IMG/VR virus record: IMGVR_UViG_3300030419_004471
Location: 62,001 to 126,000 of that record
Origin: a virus
Length of the DNA stretch: 64,000 bases
Strand: one strand, 5' to 3'
Shown: one piece after another, positions 16,806 through 26,027 of the stretch
How positions within the stretch are numbered: the stretch's first letter is position 1
Layout of the letters: the number at the start of each line of letters is the position of its first letter
Notes under the pieces: model-generated
The model's input: the letters and a program-made list of their open reading frames with translations, nothing else
What the model was told of the DNA's origin: nothing
The model's database searches: none
Position numbers and translations under genes: made by a program

Positions 16806-17507
16806 TTATTTTTTCAAATTATTAACAATATAATCACATAATTTTTGATTTGCTTCTGTACTTTTGTGATTATCATTGATTTGTGGAAGTACCTCTTCTA
16901 TGGTTGGGTTATGCCAAACACCAGTCCACGGAAATAATTTTGGTGAGTTTGGTATTTTAAAGTCAGGTTTAGGTAAAAACATTCCAAATATATTTGGTTT
17001 ACCCAATTTAGTTAATGTATCTGCTATTGTACAGAAGTATTGAATAATAAAATAATTTGTGTTTTCTCCAAACTTATTTGTATAATCTAACAAAAGCATT
17101 TCATCTTCTGTACTTCCAATCGCACCCTTTCCGGCTGTTACAACTCCGCATTTGGTTTCAGATTGAGCCGATGGAAGAGCGCCCCTAACTGATATTGATT
17201 TCCAGTTTACCCAGTTACCATCTTCCATATGTAAAATTAGGTTTGTAAAAAATCCAAACTGATATATAACCAAAGGGTTTTTTAACGAAAGTATGTATGG
17301 GATTTTATCTATTAGAGTTTGTAAAGTAAAAACCATTGGCATTCCAGGTTCTCCAAAAGTTTCCCACTTACAATTATAGTGTTCACCCAATAGTTGAGGG
17401 TATGATTTAAACTCATAGTTAGCTTTTTCAAATTCAGACTGGTAAGGTCGAAGTTGTTCGATTTCATTGGTATATGAATCACCTATACAAATAACATTTG
17501 AATACAT
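16806..17507 (-). CDS. SGNH/GDSL-hydrolase-like protein
   Basis: 233 residues. VICIGDSYTNEIEQ near the N-terminus is block I of SGNH hydrolases with the catalytic serine; the LVIYQFGFFTNLILH segment is in the place of the GxND block. The family includes esterases and acetyltransferase partners acting on polysaccharides. It is one of five such proteins in the window. Two bases separate it from a sulfotransferase-like gene, which supports a shared glycan substrate. Confidence 0.65.
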   Translation of the reverse strand: MYSNVICIGDSYTNEIEQLRPYQSEFEKANYEFKSYPQLLGEHYNCKWETFGEPGMPMVFTLQTLIDKIPYILSLKNPLVIYQFGFFTNLILHMEDGNWVNWKSISVRGALPSAQSETKCGVVTAGKGAIGSTEDEMLLLDYTNKFGENTNYFIIQYFCTIADTLTKLGKPNIFGMFLPKPDFKIPNSPKLFPWTGVWHNPTIEEVLPQINDNHKSTEANQKLCDYIVNNLKK

Positions 17508-17508
17508 A

Positions 17509-18225
17509 TTAGATTATTGGTTTTTTACCTGGTTGCTTTAACTTATATTTTGGATGTAGATAGTCATTTAATTCAAATGGGTCTAAATCCAAATCCCATT
17601 TATTTATTATTTCAAAGGACTCGATTCTATCCTCACCATATAAATCCTCATAATATGTTATTGGAATATTTAGCTCTTCTGATAATAAATTTATTTGTTT
17701 CTTTTCTTTTTCAAATACATCTTTGGCATTTTGTCCTGTTTTCTTTTTAAAGTTTTGTAGTGTTTTATTAATTACCTCTTTTGTTAAATCTCCCTCATAC
17801 CATTTTTTTTGTGAAGTATCTATTAACTCTTCGTTATCATTAATTCTAACTTTTAATCGATTATCACTAGTAATATGCTTTATGAGATTCAGATAGCTTG
17901 TAAAATGTTCAGTATCATTTTTTCTGTCTAACAATATTACTCTATCGAATTGTTTAATAAATGTTTTTTGAAATTCTATAAAAAAATCAATTCCATTTGG
18001 GTCTCCATCAAATTGCCACTCATCTTGGTGAGGAACCTGAGATGTGAGAGATTTTACACAAACGTTTTGTTCTGTTTCTAACTCTGGTATTGGATATGGT
18101 ATTTTATCTTTTATACGAAGAGCATAGTTAAAAGGTTCACCAATTTTAATATATCCTTGCTTAGATATTCCTCTTAATAAAGAAGATGTTCCGCTTCTTG
18201 CTACTCCTATAATCTGAATCTTCAT
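17509..18225 (-). CDS. Sulfotransferase-like P-loop protein
   Basis: 238 residues. IQIIGVARSGTSSLLRGISK at residues 3-22 matches the 5'-phosphosulfate-binding loop of PAPS-dependent sulfotransferases (GxxRSGTS), and FDRVILLDRKNDTEHFTSYL resembles the 3'-phosphate-binding strand. An APS kinase, which makes the PAPS donor, is encoded at 62392-62862, so the phage may sulfate a sugar or surface molecule. A nucleotide kinase with a similar loop is the alternative. Confidence 0.68.
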   Translation of the reverse strand: MKIQIIGVARSGTSSLLRGISKQGYIKIGEPFNYALRIKDKIPYPIPELETEQNVCVKSLTSQVPHQDEWQFDGDPNGIDFFIEFQKTFIKQFDRVILLDRKNDTEHFTSYLNLIKHITSDNRLKVRINDNEELIDTSQKKWYEGDLTKEVINKTLQNFKKKTGQNAKDVFEKEKKQINLLSEELNIPITYYEDLYGEDRIESFEIINKWDLDLDPFELNDYLHPKYKLKQPGKKPII

Positions 18226-18803
18226 TAGTATTCTCTATTATATACTTTTATAAATTCATATTGTTCGTCTGGATTCTCTTGTAGTTTTTGTACTATCTTT
18301 ATTGGTGCTACATTCCACCCATCCATATAACCAAATCCCCATTCCCATCTTGTGAATAGATAACTTAGTAGTTGTAAATAAAGTTGGAATCCGCTTGTTG
18401 GTGGGAGCTCTTGGCTTTTTGTTATATATGTACCACCCATATAGTATGCATCATCATTAGGTAAATCATGCACTTTGTTTATCCAATCATAGGTGAATAC
18501 ATCAGAAAACCAACCCCATCCAATTGGAGTTTCCCAGTTTTTGTGAAAGAATAGAAACACTCCAGATATTGTACTTAATCTTTTTCTTACTACCTCTAAT
18601 GTTGGTTTATCTTCCCAATCTGGTAGTTCTCTTTCTATGGAATCGCATATAAATTTTATATCATCTATATCATCCCAATTTTCAATATCATCGGTGTTTT
18701 TTCTATCAACTACTTTATAATAGAAGTCATTATCTATTTTGTAGTTTTTCGGATTGTATGTATCTCGATGTTGTCTTACTTGATAGTAATTATCAGTATT
18801 CAT
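18225..18803 (-). CDS. Possible GNAT-like acyltransferase
   Basis: 192 residues. The C-terminal part DAYYMGGTYITKSQ, a long helix, then MDGWNVAPIKIVQKLQ looks like the strand-helix-strand-helix end of GNAT acetyltransferases, but the acetyl-CoA loop is not clear. It overlaps the sulfotransferase-like gene by one base. Confidence 0.45.
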   Translation of the reverse strand: MNTDNYYQVRQHRDTYNPKNYKIDNDFYYKVVDRKNTDDIENWDDIDDIKFICDSIERELPDWEDKPTLEVVRKRLSTISGVFLFFHKNWETPIGWGWFSDVFTYDWINKVHDLPNDDAYYMGGTYITKSQELPPTSGFQLYLQLLSYLFTRWEWGFGYMDGWNVAPIKIVQKLQENPDEQYEFIKVYNREY

Positions 18804-18815
18804 TTGGTATGAATA

Positions 18816-18953
18816 TTATAAGTGCTTTGCTTTAAAGTATGTGAAGAACTTTCCAATGATATCTGTTGTTTGTGTTTGTTCTGCCGAACTTATACTATTG
18901 GTTGTTCTAACAACACTTCGTTTTACTTTTTTATATATTACTGGCTTTTCCAT
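18816..18953 (-). CDS. 45-residue basic protein
   Basis: MEKPVIYKKVKRSVVRTTNS onward, ending GKFFTYFKAKHL. It begins at the stop of the Hint-domain gene (TAATG overlap), so it is translated after it. Its close link suggests a shared function, for example a processed or partner peptide, but nothing else identifies it. Confidence 0.55.
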   Translation of the reverse strand: MEKPVIYKKVKRSVVRTTNSISSAEQTQTTDIIGKFFTYFKAKHL

Positions 18954-21322
18954 TATTTATTGTGTACTATTATTCCGTTTGCGATATACGAATGTAATCT
19001 ATCAACTGTTATGTTATAAACTGTTTCTTTTGGATTAGAGCGTGCTACTTTAATTTCTTTTATTGTTTTCCACTCACCACTAACATTTACTTGGTCTCCA
19101 TCCTTTAATATATGATTTGTTAAATCAACACCATACATTGATTTATATGGTTCTTGATTTGAATCTGGTACTAAAGATTTCCAACCATCTTTTGTTAAGA
19201 ATGGGTGTTCCGGTGTAAACTCAATACCTGTATCATCTATTGTATATAAAGATGGTTCATTTCCTAATCGTTCACAAGCAGCTGCGTGTGATTCTACAGT
19301 GTGTGTATTATCGGTTGCTATTACTTCTGCTGAATCTAACTTTTCACCATCCCATCCTAATACCACATCTCCAACTACAATATCTTCAATGTTTTTAACA
19401 TCTCCATTTGATAAAGATATTTGTGTTCCAGCTGCAAAACAAGTAGGTGGTAATCTGTTGTGTGCTAAGAATGACCAAGCAAAGAAGTTGTGATTCTTAT
19501 CAACACTATCTAAGTTATATACAGTTTGTGGTTCTTCGTGTTCGATTATATCTACTATCCTTACACCATATCCATCAGCGTGTAATACCTCATCTCCTAT
19601 AGCTATTTGTTCTACATCTAATCCACAATCCTCTTTAGTTCTTTTTGGGTCGTATGATGCATATCCTTTACCACATACAAACAATGGGTGGTCTGGTGTA
19701 CCTGTTAGTTCTTTTACTATTCTGTTTGATTTGAATTCTTCTTTAGCAAATATATAACTAACAACCTTTTCGTTCTCCTTAACCATTGTAGATTTTACTT
19801 CACAATATTCATTATGGTCTCCATCGTGATTGTATGTTAATACTTTATCTCCAACAACTACATCTTCAATATTTGTTTGTCCTTTTTCTTCAACTTCTAT
19901 CATAGTTCCAGCAACAAAACAAGGTGCGTTGTGTACAACAAATGGTGTTGATGCACTTACAAAATATGTATCAGTATCTTCAACATCTACTCTATATAAT
20001 GAGTGAGATGATGGTTCATCTATAATCGCAACGTGTGATTCGGATATTGCGAGTATATCTCCGTTTTCATCTACCAATGAATGGCTTGCTGGATTTAATT
20101 CTCCAGCTGGTTTGAATAGGAATTGATTTGAACCTGTATCATAAACTAATACATTTTTTAATATTGAAAAATAAATGTTTTCTCCACCAGTTAAATTTAG
20201 TTCTATACAACACCCATATGATAATGAACTTGATTCTATTTTTTCTACTATAGAAGATGTAACTTTAGAACCACCTCCTAATTGGTTACCTTCGTGTGAC
20301 CAAGAATAAAATATTTCTGAATCATCTGTATCTGGTGAACCTGAAACATAATAAGATTTAAGAGATTCACTAACTATTAAGTTGTATGGGTATTTAAAAC
20401 TATCATCTGGCTTTTGTAGTTGTTCCGAACCCAACATACCATCAGTTGAAGCTTCTCTCATCCAATTTGTAGTCCATTCAAAATAATGTTTTATTGGTAG
20501 TCTAACTGCAGAACCTGTTGTTGTATATGTAGATATATTTGATGGTAGTCCGTATTCTCCATCTATTTTATAATTACCCAATCTCACATAAGATATATCA
20601 GTTCCATATACAATACCAAATTCTCTAATTGATTGTACTTTTCCTGCTGATAGTTGTGTTGGGTTTGTGTGATATCTTTCAAGATATCTATATGATTTAG
20701 CTAGATAGGTATCTCTATAATAGGTAAGGTTGTCCGCCGAAGATGTATTAGATGTATCTGTAAATTTAAAGAATGCCAATGGTGCGTGTCTTTCGTCTGC
20801 ATCCTTTTCTATTATATCTGGTACTATATTAGAATCGTTAATAGCTGAAGTCATTGTGTTAGCTTCGTAGTTACTACCACTATAATAAAACTCTGGGATT
20901 AAACTATCTTGTGAATTATCGTGAAATAATTTTAATACTTCTACTCTACTTCTTGCATAGCCAGAATCAAATAGTGCGTTTTCATCATAACACAATCTTA
21001 AAATAAATCTATCAGATGCATCATCAACAGCAGTTGGATATATACAATTAACTTCTTCCTTTATCTTAGTTACTTGTGTTATAAACGTTGCATCATTTGC
21101 GATTACCTCTTCTAATTTTTCAACCATATTTGATTGAAATCCTTTATAAATCAACCAAAGTTTTGTAATGTTATTAGTTGATAGTATGTTAATAAACGCA
21201 GTAAAGTCGAATTTGGAATCAAGCGTTGAACTCAAGAATCCAGTATCTGTATTGAATTCCAATAATCTTAGATTATCGTTCTCATCAATAATAAAATCCG
21301 AAGAAAATAAAGTACCTTTCAT
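18953..21322 (-). CDS. 789-residue protein with two tandem C-terminal Hint (intein-like) domains
   Basis: The first ~465 residues are not recognised, though LRLLEFNTDTGF near residue 20 resembles an ATP-grasp metal motif. Hint 1 (about 468-622) starts CFVAGTMIEV, has NIEDVVVGDKVLTY, TGTPDHPLF and ends FFAWSFLAHN. Hint 2 (628-789) starts CFAAGTQISL, has NIEDIVVGDVVL, FTPEHPFL and ends YIANGIIVHNK at the very C-terminus. Both keep the N-terminal Cys, the TPxHP histidine and the terminal HN. After Hint 1 comes Arg rather than Cys/Ser/Thr, so cleavage rather than splicing is more likely. A further TPFVVHN just before Hint 1 looks like the end of a third, degraded Hint domain. Bacterial intein-like domains release or crosslink mature proteins. 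Confidence 0.85.
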   Translation of the reverse strand: MKGTLFSSDFIIDENDNLRLLEFNTDTGFLSSTLDSKFDFTAFINILSTNNITKLWLIYKGFQSNMVEKLEEVIANDATFITQVTKIKEEVNCIYPTAVDDASDRFILRLCYDENALFDSGYARSRVEVLKLFHDNSQDSLIPEFYYSGSNYEANTMTSAINDSNIVPDIIEKDADERHAPLAFFKFTDTSNTSSADNLTYYRDTYLAKSYRYLERYHTNPTQLSAGKVQSIREFGIVYGTDISYVRLGNYKIDGEYGLPSNISTYTTTGSAVRLPIKHYFEWTTNWMREASTDGMLGSEQLQKPDDSFKYPYNLIVSESLKSYYVSGSPDTDDSEIFYSWSHEGNQLGGGSKVTSSIVEKIESSSLSYGCCIELNLTGGENIYFSILKNVLVYDTGSNQFLFKPAGELNPASHSLVDENGDILAISESHVAIIDEPSSHSLYRVDVEDTDTYFVSASTPFVVHNAPCFVAGTMIEVEEKGQTNIEDVVVGDKVLTYNHDGDHNEYCEVKSTMVKENEKVVSYIFAKEEFKSNRIVKELTGTPDHPLFVCGKGYASYDPKRTKEDCGLDVEQIAIGDEVLHADGYGVRIVDIIEHEEPQTVYNLDSVDKNHNFFAWSFLAHNRLPPTCFAAGTQISLSNGDVKNIEDIVVGDVVLGWDGEKLDSAEVIATDNTHTVESHAAACERLGNEPSLYTIDDTGIEFTPEHPFLTKDGWKSLVPDSNQEPYKSMYGVDLTNHILKDGDQVNVSGEWKTIKEIKVARSNPKETVYNITVDRLHSYIANGIIVHNK

Positions 21323-21373
21323 TAATATTTATCCTATTTGTTGTTCTTTATATAAGTATTTGATTATATGTTT

Positions 21374-21730
21374 TTAAGAAATTAATCCACCATTTCTCAT
21401 ATTATTTCTTATCTCTGTTGCCGATATTGCTCTAACTTGTGCTGGTGGCTCGTGTTCTATTACTTCATATCCCACCTCTCTACCATAATTAACTGATTCT
21501 ATATCAGGAATAATAATTACTTTAACTATTCCACTTTCAACTAAATCAGATAATTCGTATTCTATATTGTTCTTTATCTCTTTTGAACTCCAAGGTTGTT
21601 CTTCATTTTTAGGAACATCTCTTATAGCAATACAAACATTTTTGTTTTCTTTTAATCGTTGTTCTATTAACCAACGATGACCTTTATGCCAAGGTTGCCA
21701 CCTTCCAATAAACAAGCTATATTTTCTCAT
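21374..21730 (-). CDS. NMN adenylyltransferase-like nucleotidyltransferase
   Basis: 118 residues. GRWQPWHKGHRWLI (9-22) is the HxGH-type nucleotide site and ISATEIRNNM (102-111) the ISxTxxR motif of NadM/NadR-like nicotinamide mononucleotide adenylyltransferases and related sugar or ethanolamine cytidylyltransferases. It may rebuild NAD, or activate an alcohol or sulfate. It is shorter than NadM, so a minimal catalytic core. Overlaps the gene upstream by four bases. Confidence 0.75.
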   Translation of the reverse strand: MRKYSLFIGRWQPWHKGHRWLIEQRLKENKNVCIAIRDVPKNEEQPWSSKEIKNNIEYELSDLVESGIVKVIIIPDIESVNYGREVGYEVIEHEPPAQVRAISATEIRNNMRNGGLIS

Positions 21731-22074
21731 ATTAAAGCTTTTTTTCTCTCTAGCTTTGGTCTTTTTATAATAACTTTATCTATATCTCTTATTCTTGCAC
21801 ACTCTAAATATTCTTCTTTGTGTAGAAAAAATTTCATACACTCATCTAATATATCATCATATTCTGATTTGTGTACATAACACATTTTATCTCTTCCTAA
21901 TCTTAATAAAGGTATTCCTATCCGATTTCTTTGTTTCGCTTCTTTGATTCTATCTACAACTTCTTTATATATTTCAACACCATGCACATCCATATATTCT
22001 GATATCAAAGAATGGTATCCAAACTTTAGATATTTCTGCCAATATAGATTGTGTACTATTAATGGTTGTATCAT
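21727..22074 (-). CDS. Small protein with UVR-like C-terminal motif
   Basis: 115 residues. The C-terminal EEYLECARIRDIDKVI resembles the UVR motif (EEYExAAxLRDxI) by which UvrB and UvrC pair. Two other proteins in the window (39713-40054 and 47714-48067) carry a similar motif. Otherwise unrecognised. Confidence 0.6.
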   Translation of the reverse strand: MIQPLIVHNLYWQKYLKFGYHSLISEYMDVHGVEIYKEVVDRIKEAKQRNRIGIPLLRLGRDKMCYVHKSEYDDILDECMKFFLHKEEYLECARIRDIDKVIIKRPKLERKKALI

Positions 22075-22090
22075 ACATATAAGTATCTAC

Positions 22091-22456
22091 TTAATTTGTT
22101 TCCTTCCAAAGAACTTGTACTAAAACTATGAGAAAACAAAGTATGAGTTGCACAAAGATTTTAGATGTTACAGGTTGCTTAAAGAAGTGAGCAGTAAGTA
22201 GTGCGTAAGATATAATTCCTAATATAAATCCAATGAATCTGTTTGGCCATAACTGATTGTCGAATACCGTTACTCCATAGTATGTTCCTTTTAGAAACAT
22301 CCAAGTAATCGGTATAGCTACAATATACCATCCCCACCATTCTGGTTTATATTTAGGATTAATAAATTGCCAATTGTGTTGAAACCATACTATCACTTGT
22401 GCGGCTGAAATAAGTGTTACTGCGTAGAATAAATGTAACCAATTAAATTTTTCCAT
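22091..22456 (-). CDS. Small four-span membrane protein
   Basis: 121 residues with about four hydrophobic spans (HLFYAVTLISAAQVIVWF, WYIVAIPITWMFLKGTYYG, FIGFILGIISYALLTAHFF, IFVQLILCFLIVLVQVLW). It resembles small multi-span inner-membrane proteins; no function assigned. It overlaps the SGNH-like gene by 14 bases. Confidence 0.7.
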   Translation of the reverse strand: MEKFNWLHLFYAVTLISAAQVIVWFQHNWQFINPKYKPEWWGWYIVAIPITWMFLKGTYYGVTVFDNQLWPNRFIGFILGIISYALLTAHFFKQPVTSKIFVQLILCFLIVLVQVLWKETN

Positions 22457-23282
22457 AAAAGTTTTTAATGTATTTGTGTATTTCGTTTGCTACCTCTATA
22501 TGTGCTGTGTAGCTGGGGTGTAAGTCATCGGTGTATCCTTTTAACTCATCCCTTAATGCTGTCTTTCTATCGTTTATATACCAACCTGACATACAATCAT
22601 TATGTTCTTCAAACTTAATAATTCTATCATCTAATTTGTATTTTAGAAAAAAGTTTTTGTAATGATGTGCGGTATGGTGTCTTATCGCTTGATTAACTAT
22701 AAAGAATTCAGCTCCTATTGTTTTCATAAAAGAATAGAACTTTACAAATTGCTCTGCTTCTTTTTTAGAGTGATGTTCTTCATCTATCATATTTTTAATA
22801 TAACTTTCTAATTCTTTTTGTATTATTTTTCTATCTTCTTCACTATCTGTTAAATCTTTTGGATTCTCAATATTACCAATTGTTAGATTATAATATCTAT
22901 TAAGTTTATTAAACCATATTTCATCTCTATATCCAGCTGTCGTTTCTATAACGAATAAGGTGTTTTTTACTTTATCTAAGTTTTGCTCACACCATTCCAT
23001 AGTCATTCTCATAGCTCTGATAGATGAACCACCTCCTCTACTCTCATCTATTAATTCTGCATTTAAAATCTTCGCTAATCTATTTGGCCAATTAATAGAA
23101 ATCTTACTATCTACTTCTAACTCTGGACTTGTTACATCCCATTCCCATCCAAAGTTTTCTTTGTAGTAATCTCGATAATCTTTTTGATTGAGTGGCCAGC
23201 CGTGAGTAATACTGCTACCATTTGTGTATAACCTTTTGAATTTCTTCATTAATTTTATATACGATTCTTTCTTTGTCTCCAC
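22443..23282 (-). CDS. SGNH-hydrolase-like protein
   Basis: 279 residues. LYTNGSSITHGWPLN (about 17-31) carries the block I serine, SRGGGSSIRAMRMTMEW the glycine block, and YTDDLHPSYTAH near the end gives the DxxH pair of block V. Proposed to be a serine esterase acting on an acyl-substituted glycan. It overlaps both neighbours. Confidence 0.7.
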   Translation of the reverse strand: METKKESYIKLMKKFKRLYTNGSSITHGWPLNQKDYRDYYKENFGWEWDVTSPELEVDSKISINWPNRLAKILNAELIDESRGGGSSIRAMRMTMEWCEQNLDKVKNTLFVIETTAGYRDEIWFNKLNRYYNLTIGNIENPKDLTDSEEDRKIIQKELESYIKNMIDEEHHSKKEAEQFVKFYSFMKTIGAEFFIVNQAIRHHTAHHYKNFFLKYKLDDRIIKFEEHNDCMSGWYINDRKTALRDELKGYTDDLHPSYTAHIEVANEIHKYIKNFYGKI

Positions 23283-24166
23283 CTTATCTTTGGTGGTTTA
23301 TTTGAGCCAGCAATAATTTCATCTAAAGTTACTGTACCAGCTATTTCATCTTTTGTTTTAAAAGCTCCCAAGTCTCCATTACCATCTCTTAGTGGTTGTT
23401 CTATTTCAGTTTTTTGGCAAATCCAATCTACGTGCTTTACTATTTCCTCAATAGAATCTAATTGTGTTGTTGGTACGTTGGTAGCGTATTCTTCTTGTGG
23501 TCTAAATAGTTCTTTATCAACATAAGGTCTTATATCTGATGTATTTATTTCTACTATAGGTACACTCATATTAAAATATGCATTTCCTTCTGAACTTGCT
23601 CTGTTCATTTTTTCTTTAAATTGTGGCGATGTATATGGAGAACCATCTATCAATAAAATAAAATTAATAGAAGTTCCAGCAACAACAGTAGCTCCACCTA
23701 AATCATTTGGAGCGTTAACTGTTTGGGAGTTTCCATAATGCCCTCTTACAGTTTGGCCTGAATAATATTGTTTGATATTAGTTTCTCCTGCCTCTTTTAC
23801 TGATGAGTCTGTAGCTGGGTATTGGTTTATATATGTATCTAACCCTTTATATGCTGATACAATTACTTTACCAATTGCTCCTGTGCCTCCTACCTCTTTT
23901 GCCTTTTCAGGTGGTTTTGGAAGCTTTGGTTTTTTCTTTACTACTGGAGGTTTTGTTGGTACTGGAGATTTTGGTATCTTTACTACATCTCGACCAATTA
24001 TTGGTTTACCAACATCATCTATTCCATCATCGACTCTTTGTTTCCTTCTTCTATTTCGTTTAAATGTACCAGCGCCAGACCTTCTCCTTTGAGATGGTTT
24101 GTTTCTTCTTCCACCAAATGATTCTTCGTTATCAGAATCTCTATTTCGTCTGTTTCTTCTTGCCAT
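23255..24166 (-). CDS. Protein with Arg-rich N-terminus and Pro/Lys linker, unknown
   Basis: 303 residues. Residues 1-45 are very rich in Arg, residues 55-95 are Pro/Lys-rich (SPVPTKPPVVKKKPKLPKPP), then a beta-rich part with IPVNAPNDLGG-like loops and a C-terminal acidic region. The basic tail and linker suggest binding to nucleic acid or a structural role. A TATTTATAGG element stands three bases before the ATG. Confidence 0.6.
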   Translation of the reverse strand: MARRNRRNRDSDNEESFGGRRNKPSQRRRSGAGTFKRNRRRKQRVDDGIDDVGKPIIGRDVVKIPKSPVPTKPPVVKKKPKLPKPPEKAKEVGGTGAIGKVIVSAYKGLDTYINQYPATDSSVKEAGETNIKQYYSGQTVRGHYGNSQTVNAPNDLGGATVVAGTSINFILLIDGSPYTSPQFKEKMNRASSEGNAYFNMSVPIVEINTSDIRPYVDKELFRPQEEYATNVPTTQLDSIEEIVKHVDWICQKTEIEQPLRDGNGDLGAFKTKDEIAGTVTLDEIIAGSNKPPKIRWRQRKNRI

Positions 24167-24169
24167 ACC

Positions 24170-24177
24170 TATAAATA
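24170..24177 (-). promoter_or_regulatory. TATTTATA element (possible late promoter)
   Basis: Minus strand ATATTTATAGGTATG, where ATG is the start of the Arg-rich protein gene. The same 15-base string precedes the gene at 40054. If it is a promoter, the transcript would be leaderless or nearly so. Confidence 0.35.
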
Positions 24178-24186
24178 TGATGAAAT

Positions 24187-24351
24187 CTATAATTTAGATT
24201 CTACCAATTCTCTGTATGCTTCGTCGTAAGAATCTACCAATTCCATATATGGTCTTTTCTCTCTTATTTCAGCTGCTCTTTCCATAACCTCATCTCTCAT
24301 TCCTGCTGCGTATGCTTCCATTAGAATTTCCTCTAATCTATCGCTACCCAT
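24187..24351 (-). CDS. 54-residue acidic helical protein
   Basis: MGSDRLEEILMEAYAAGMRD onward, amphipathic and acidic; spans a normal gap in the row of small genes upstream of the Arg-rich protein. No function recognised. Confidence 0.6.
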   Translation of the reverse strand: MGSDRLEEILMEAYAAGMRDEVMERAAEIREKRPYMELVDSYDEAYRELVESKL

Positions 24352-24354
24352 AAC

Positions 24355-24501
24355 TTAGTCCTTTCTGTTTAATTTTTGTTGTAGTTTTTGTAATTTTAAT
24401 TTATCTTCTTCAGATAATGGATGCTGCATTTTTAGTTCTATTATTTGATTAATTATCTCTTGCATTTCCTTATCTTCCAAATATTCGTCAATTGTTTGCA
24501 T
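24355..24501 (-). CDS. 48-residue helical protein
   Basis: MQTIDEYLEDKEMQEIINQI onward, Lys/Glu-rich. Separated by three bases from its downstream neighbour and by two from dCMP deaminase. No function recognised. Confidence 0.55.
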   Translation of the reverse strand: MQTIDEYLEDKEMQEIINQIIELKMQHPLSEEDKLKLQKLQQKLNRKD

Positions 24502-24503
24502 GT

Positions 24504-24962
24504 TTATATAATTGTTGTTTCATCATACCATTGTACATTGACTCCAGCCTCTTCAAACATCTCCATACTTCTTTCAGCTGATTCAACCCATTTCTCTGAA
24601 GTTGCCCCGCTTGCTCCTCTTACTATGAAGATTCTGGCTATCCCTGCGTTTATAATACCTCTTGCACAATCTGCGCAAGGTATTCCACAAGTTAGATACA
24701 TAGTGCATCCCTTTGTGGATACGCCAATACGAGCAGCATTATAAATAGCATTTCGTTCAGCGTGTTCAAACCAAAAATACTTTTCTGGTCTTTCTTGTCT
24801 ATCTGCTTTCCAATCATCTATTCCTCTTGGAAAAGAGTTATATCCAGTAGATACAATTTCTTTATCTTTACCAACTATGACCGCACCTATCTTAGTTCTC
24901 TCATCTTTGGATTTTTCCTTAACTGTTTCGGCTATACTTCTAAAATAATCTACCCAATTCAT
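24504..24962 (-). CDS. dCMP deaminase
   Basis: 152 residues. HAERNAI (67-73) is the zinc/catalytic glutamate motif and PCADC (95-99) the second zinc motif of the deoxycytidylate/cytidine deaminase family. It converts dCMP to dUMP, the substrate for the ThyA encoded at 7839-8651. The WFEHAE and YLTCGIPC context matches T4-type dCMP deaminases. Overlaps the hydroxylase-like gene by four bases. Confidence 0.95.
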   Translation of the reverse strand: MNWVDYFRSIAETVKEKSKDERTKIGAVIVGKDKEIVSTGYNSFPRGIDDWKADRQERPEKYFWFEHAERNAIYNAARIGVSTKGCTMYLTCGIPCADCARGIINAGIARIFIVRGASGATSEKWVESAERSMEMFEEAGVNVQWYDETTII

Positions 24963-25474
24963 AATATTGTTTTATAACCATCTAATTTTAAATGTTCTTT
25001 ATGTAACCAACATACTAATACATATCGTAAGCCTCTAATAAGTTTAGTAACTTTATGTTTTCTTGCGGAATCAAATAATATTACATTCCCTATTTCTTTA
25101 GAACATCCCTTACCACCTACTACTAATCTAGCTCCACTATAATCATTCTCTTCGGATAGTTGTATTATTAGAGTTTGTTTTCTATATGCATATTCTTTAT
25201 CGTTTGCGTCTGAGTGTTCTCTAAAGAAACTTCCTTCTTTGTATTTTAGTATTTTACAATCATCTGGCAATCCCTTTACACCTAGCTTATTTAGTTTCGG
25301 TAATAGAATTTCTTTAAGTTTATCTAAATCGGTTACATATGATTCTTCTGATATTCTACTAGATAGTTTAACTTTGGATGTTTTACTGTAAACCATTGAT
25401 TCGGTAAACTCACCTTGTAGTTGTAATATTGAATTACATTCTTCTTTACTTAATAAAATTTGTTCACTAAACAT
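24959..25474 (-). CDS. 2OG-Fe(II) oxygenase (prolyl-4-hydroxylase-like)
   Basis: 171 residues. His87 and Asp89 in FREHSDANDK, His140 in SARKHKVTKL and Arg150 (after KLIRGLRYVL) form the H-D-H-R site of iron/2-oxoglutarate oxygenases, with the family's ARLVVGG and GNVILFDS strands. These hydroxylate proteins, nucleic acids or small molecules. Phage copies are common in marine T4-like phages; the target is unknown. Confidence 0.88.
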   Translation of the reverse strand: MFSEQILLSKEECNSILQLQGEFTESMVYSKTSKVKLSSRISEESYVTDLDKLKEILLPKLNKLGVKGLPDDCKILKYKEGSFFREHSDANDKEYAYRKQTLIIQLSEENDYSGARLVVGGKGCSKEIGNVILFDSARKHKVTKLIRGLRYVLVCWLHKEHLKLDGYKTIL

Positions 25475-25478
25475 ATTC

Positions 25479-25583
25479 TTAATTAAATGATTCCATATCG
25501 TACATTTGTTGTAACCAATGTTTTATTTCTTTAGGTATTCTAATAAAGAAAACTCTTAACCATATTCTAATCTTTTTTAACAT
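25479..25583 (-). CDS. 34-residue basic peptide
   Basis: MLKKIRIWLRVFFIRIPKEI onward; strongly basic and hydrophobic, possibly membrane-active. It overlaps the next gene by 17 bases. Weakly supported because it is so short. Confidence 0.4.
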   Translation of the reverse strand: MLKKIRIWLRVFFIRIPKEIKHWLQQMYDMESFN

Positions 25584-25785
25584 ATTCCCACTCTGGTTCT
25601 TCTATTGAATCACAAAACATATATACTCCGTGCTTAGCTACTTTAAATGCAGTATCACATCCCAAGTATTTCTTCACATCGTTAACGCTTACCTTTTCAA
25701 CTTGTTCAATTTTTATCTCAGCGAATACCTGATATGGGTTTCCGTTGATGTATTGTATCGGTCTTTGAAATGCTGGGTAAATCAT
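25567..25785 (-). CDS. Small protein, unknown
   Basis: 72 residues starting MIYPAFQRPIQYINGNPYQV, with a VSVNDVKKYLGCDTAFKVAK middle. It lies 10 bases downstream of tRNA-Ala. No family recognised. Confidence 0.65.
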   Translation of the reverse strand: MIYPAFQRPIQYINGNPYQVFAEIKIEQVEKVSVNDVKKYLGCDTAFKVAKHGVYMFCDSIEEPEWEYVKKD

Positions 25786-25795
25786 TATTTTTTAG

Positions 25796-26019
<224 letters not shown>

Positions 26020-26027
<8 letters not shown>

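Noticed and set aside
18953-21322. Classic self-splicing intein
   Set aside because: There is no C-extein and the residue after the first Hint domain is Arg, so normal protein splicing is unlikely.
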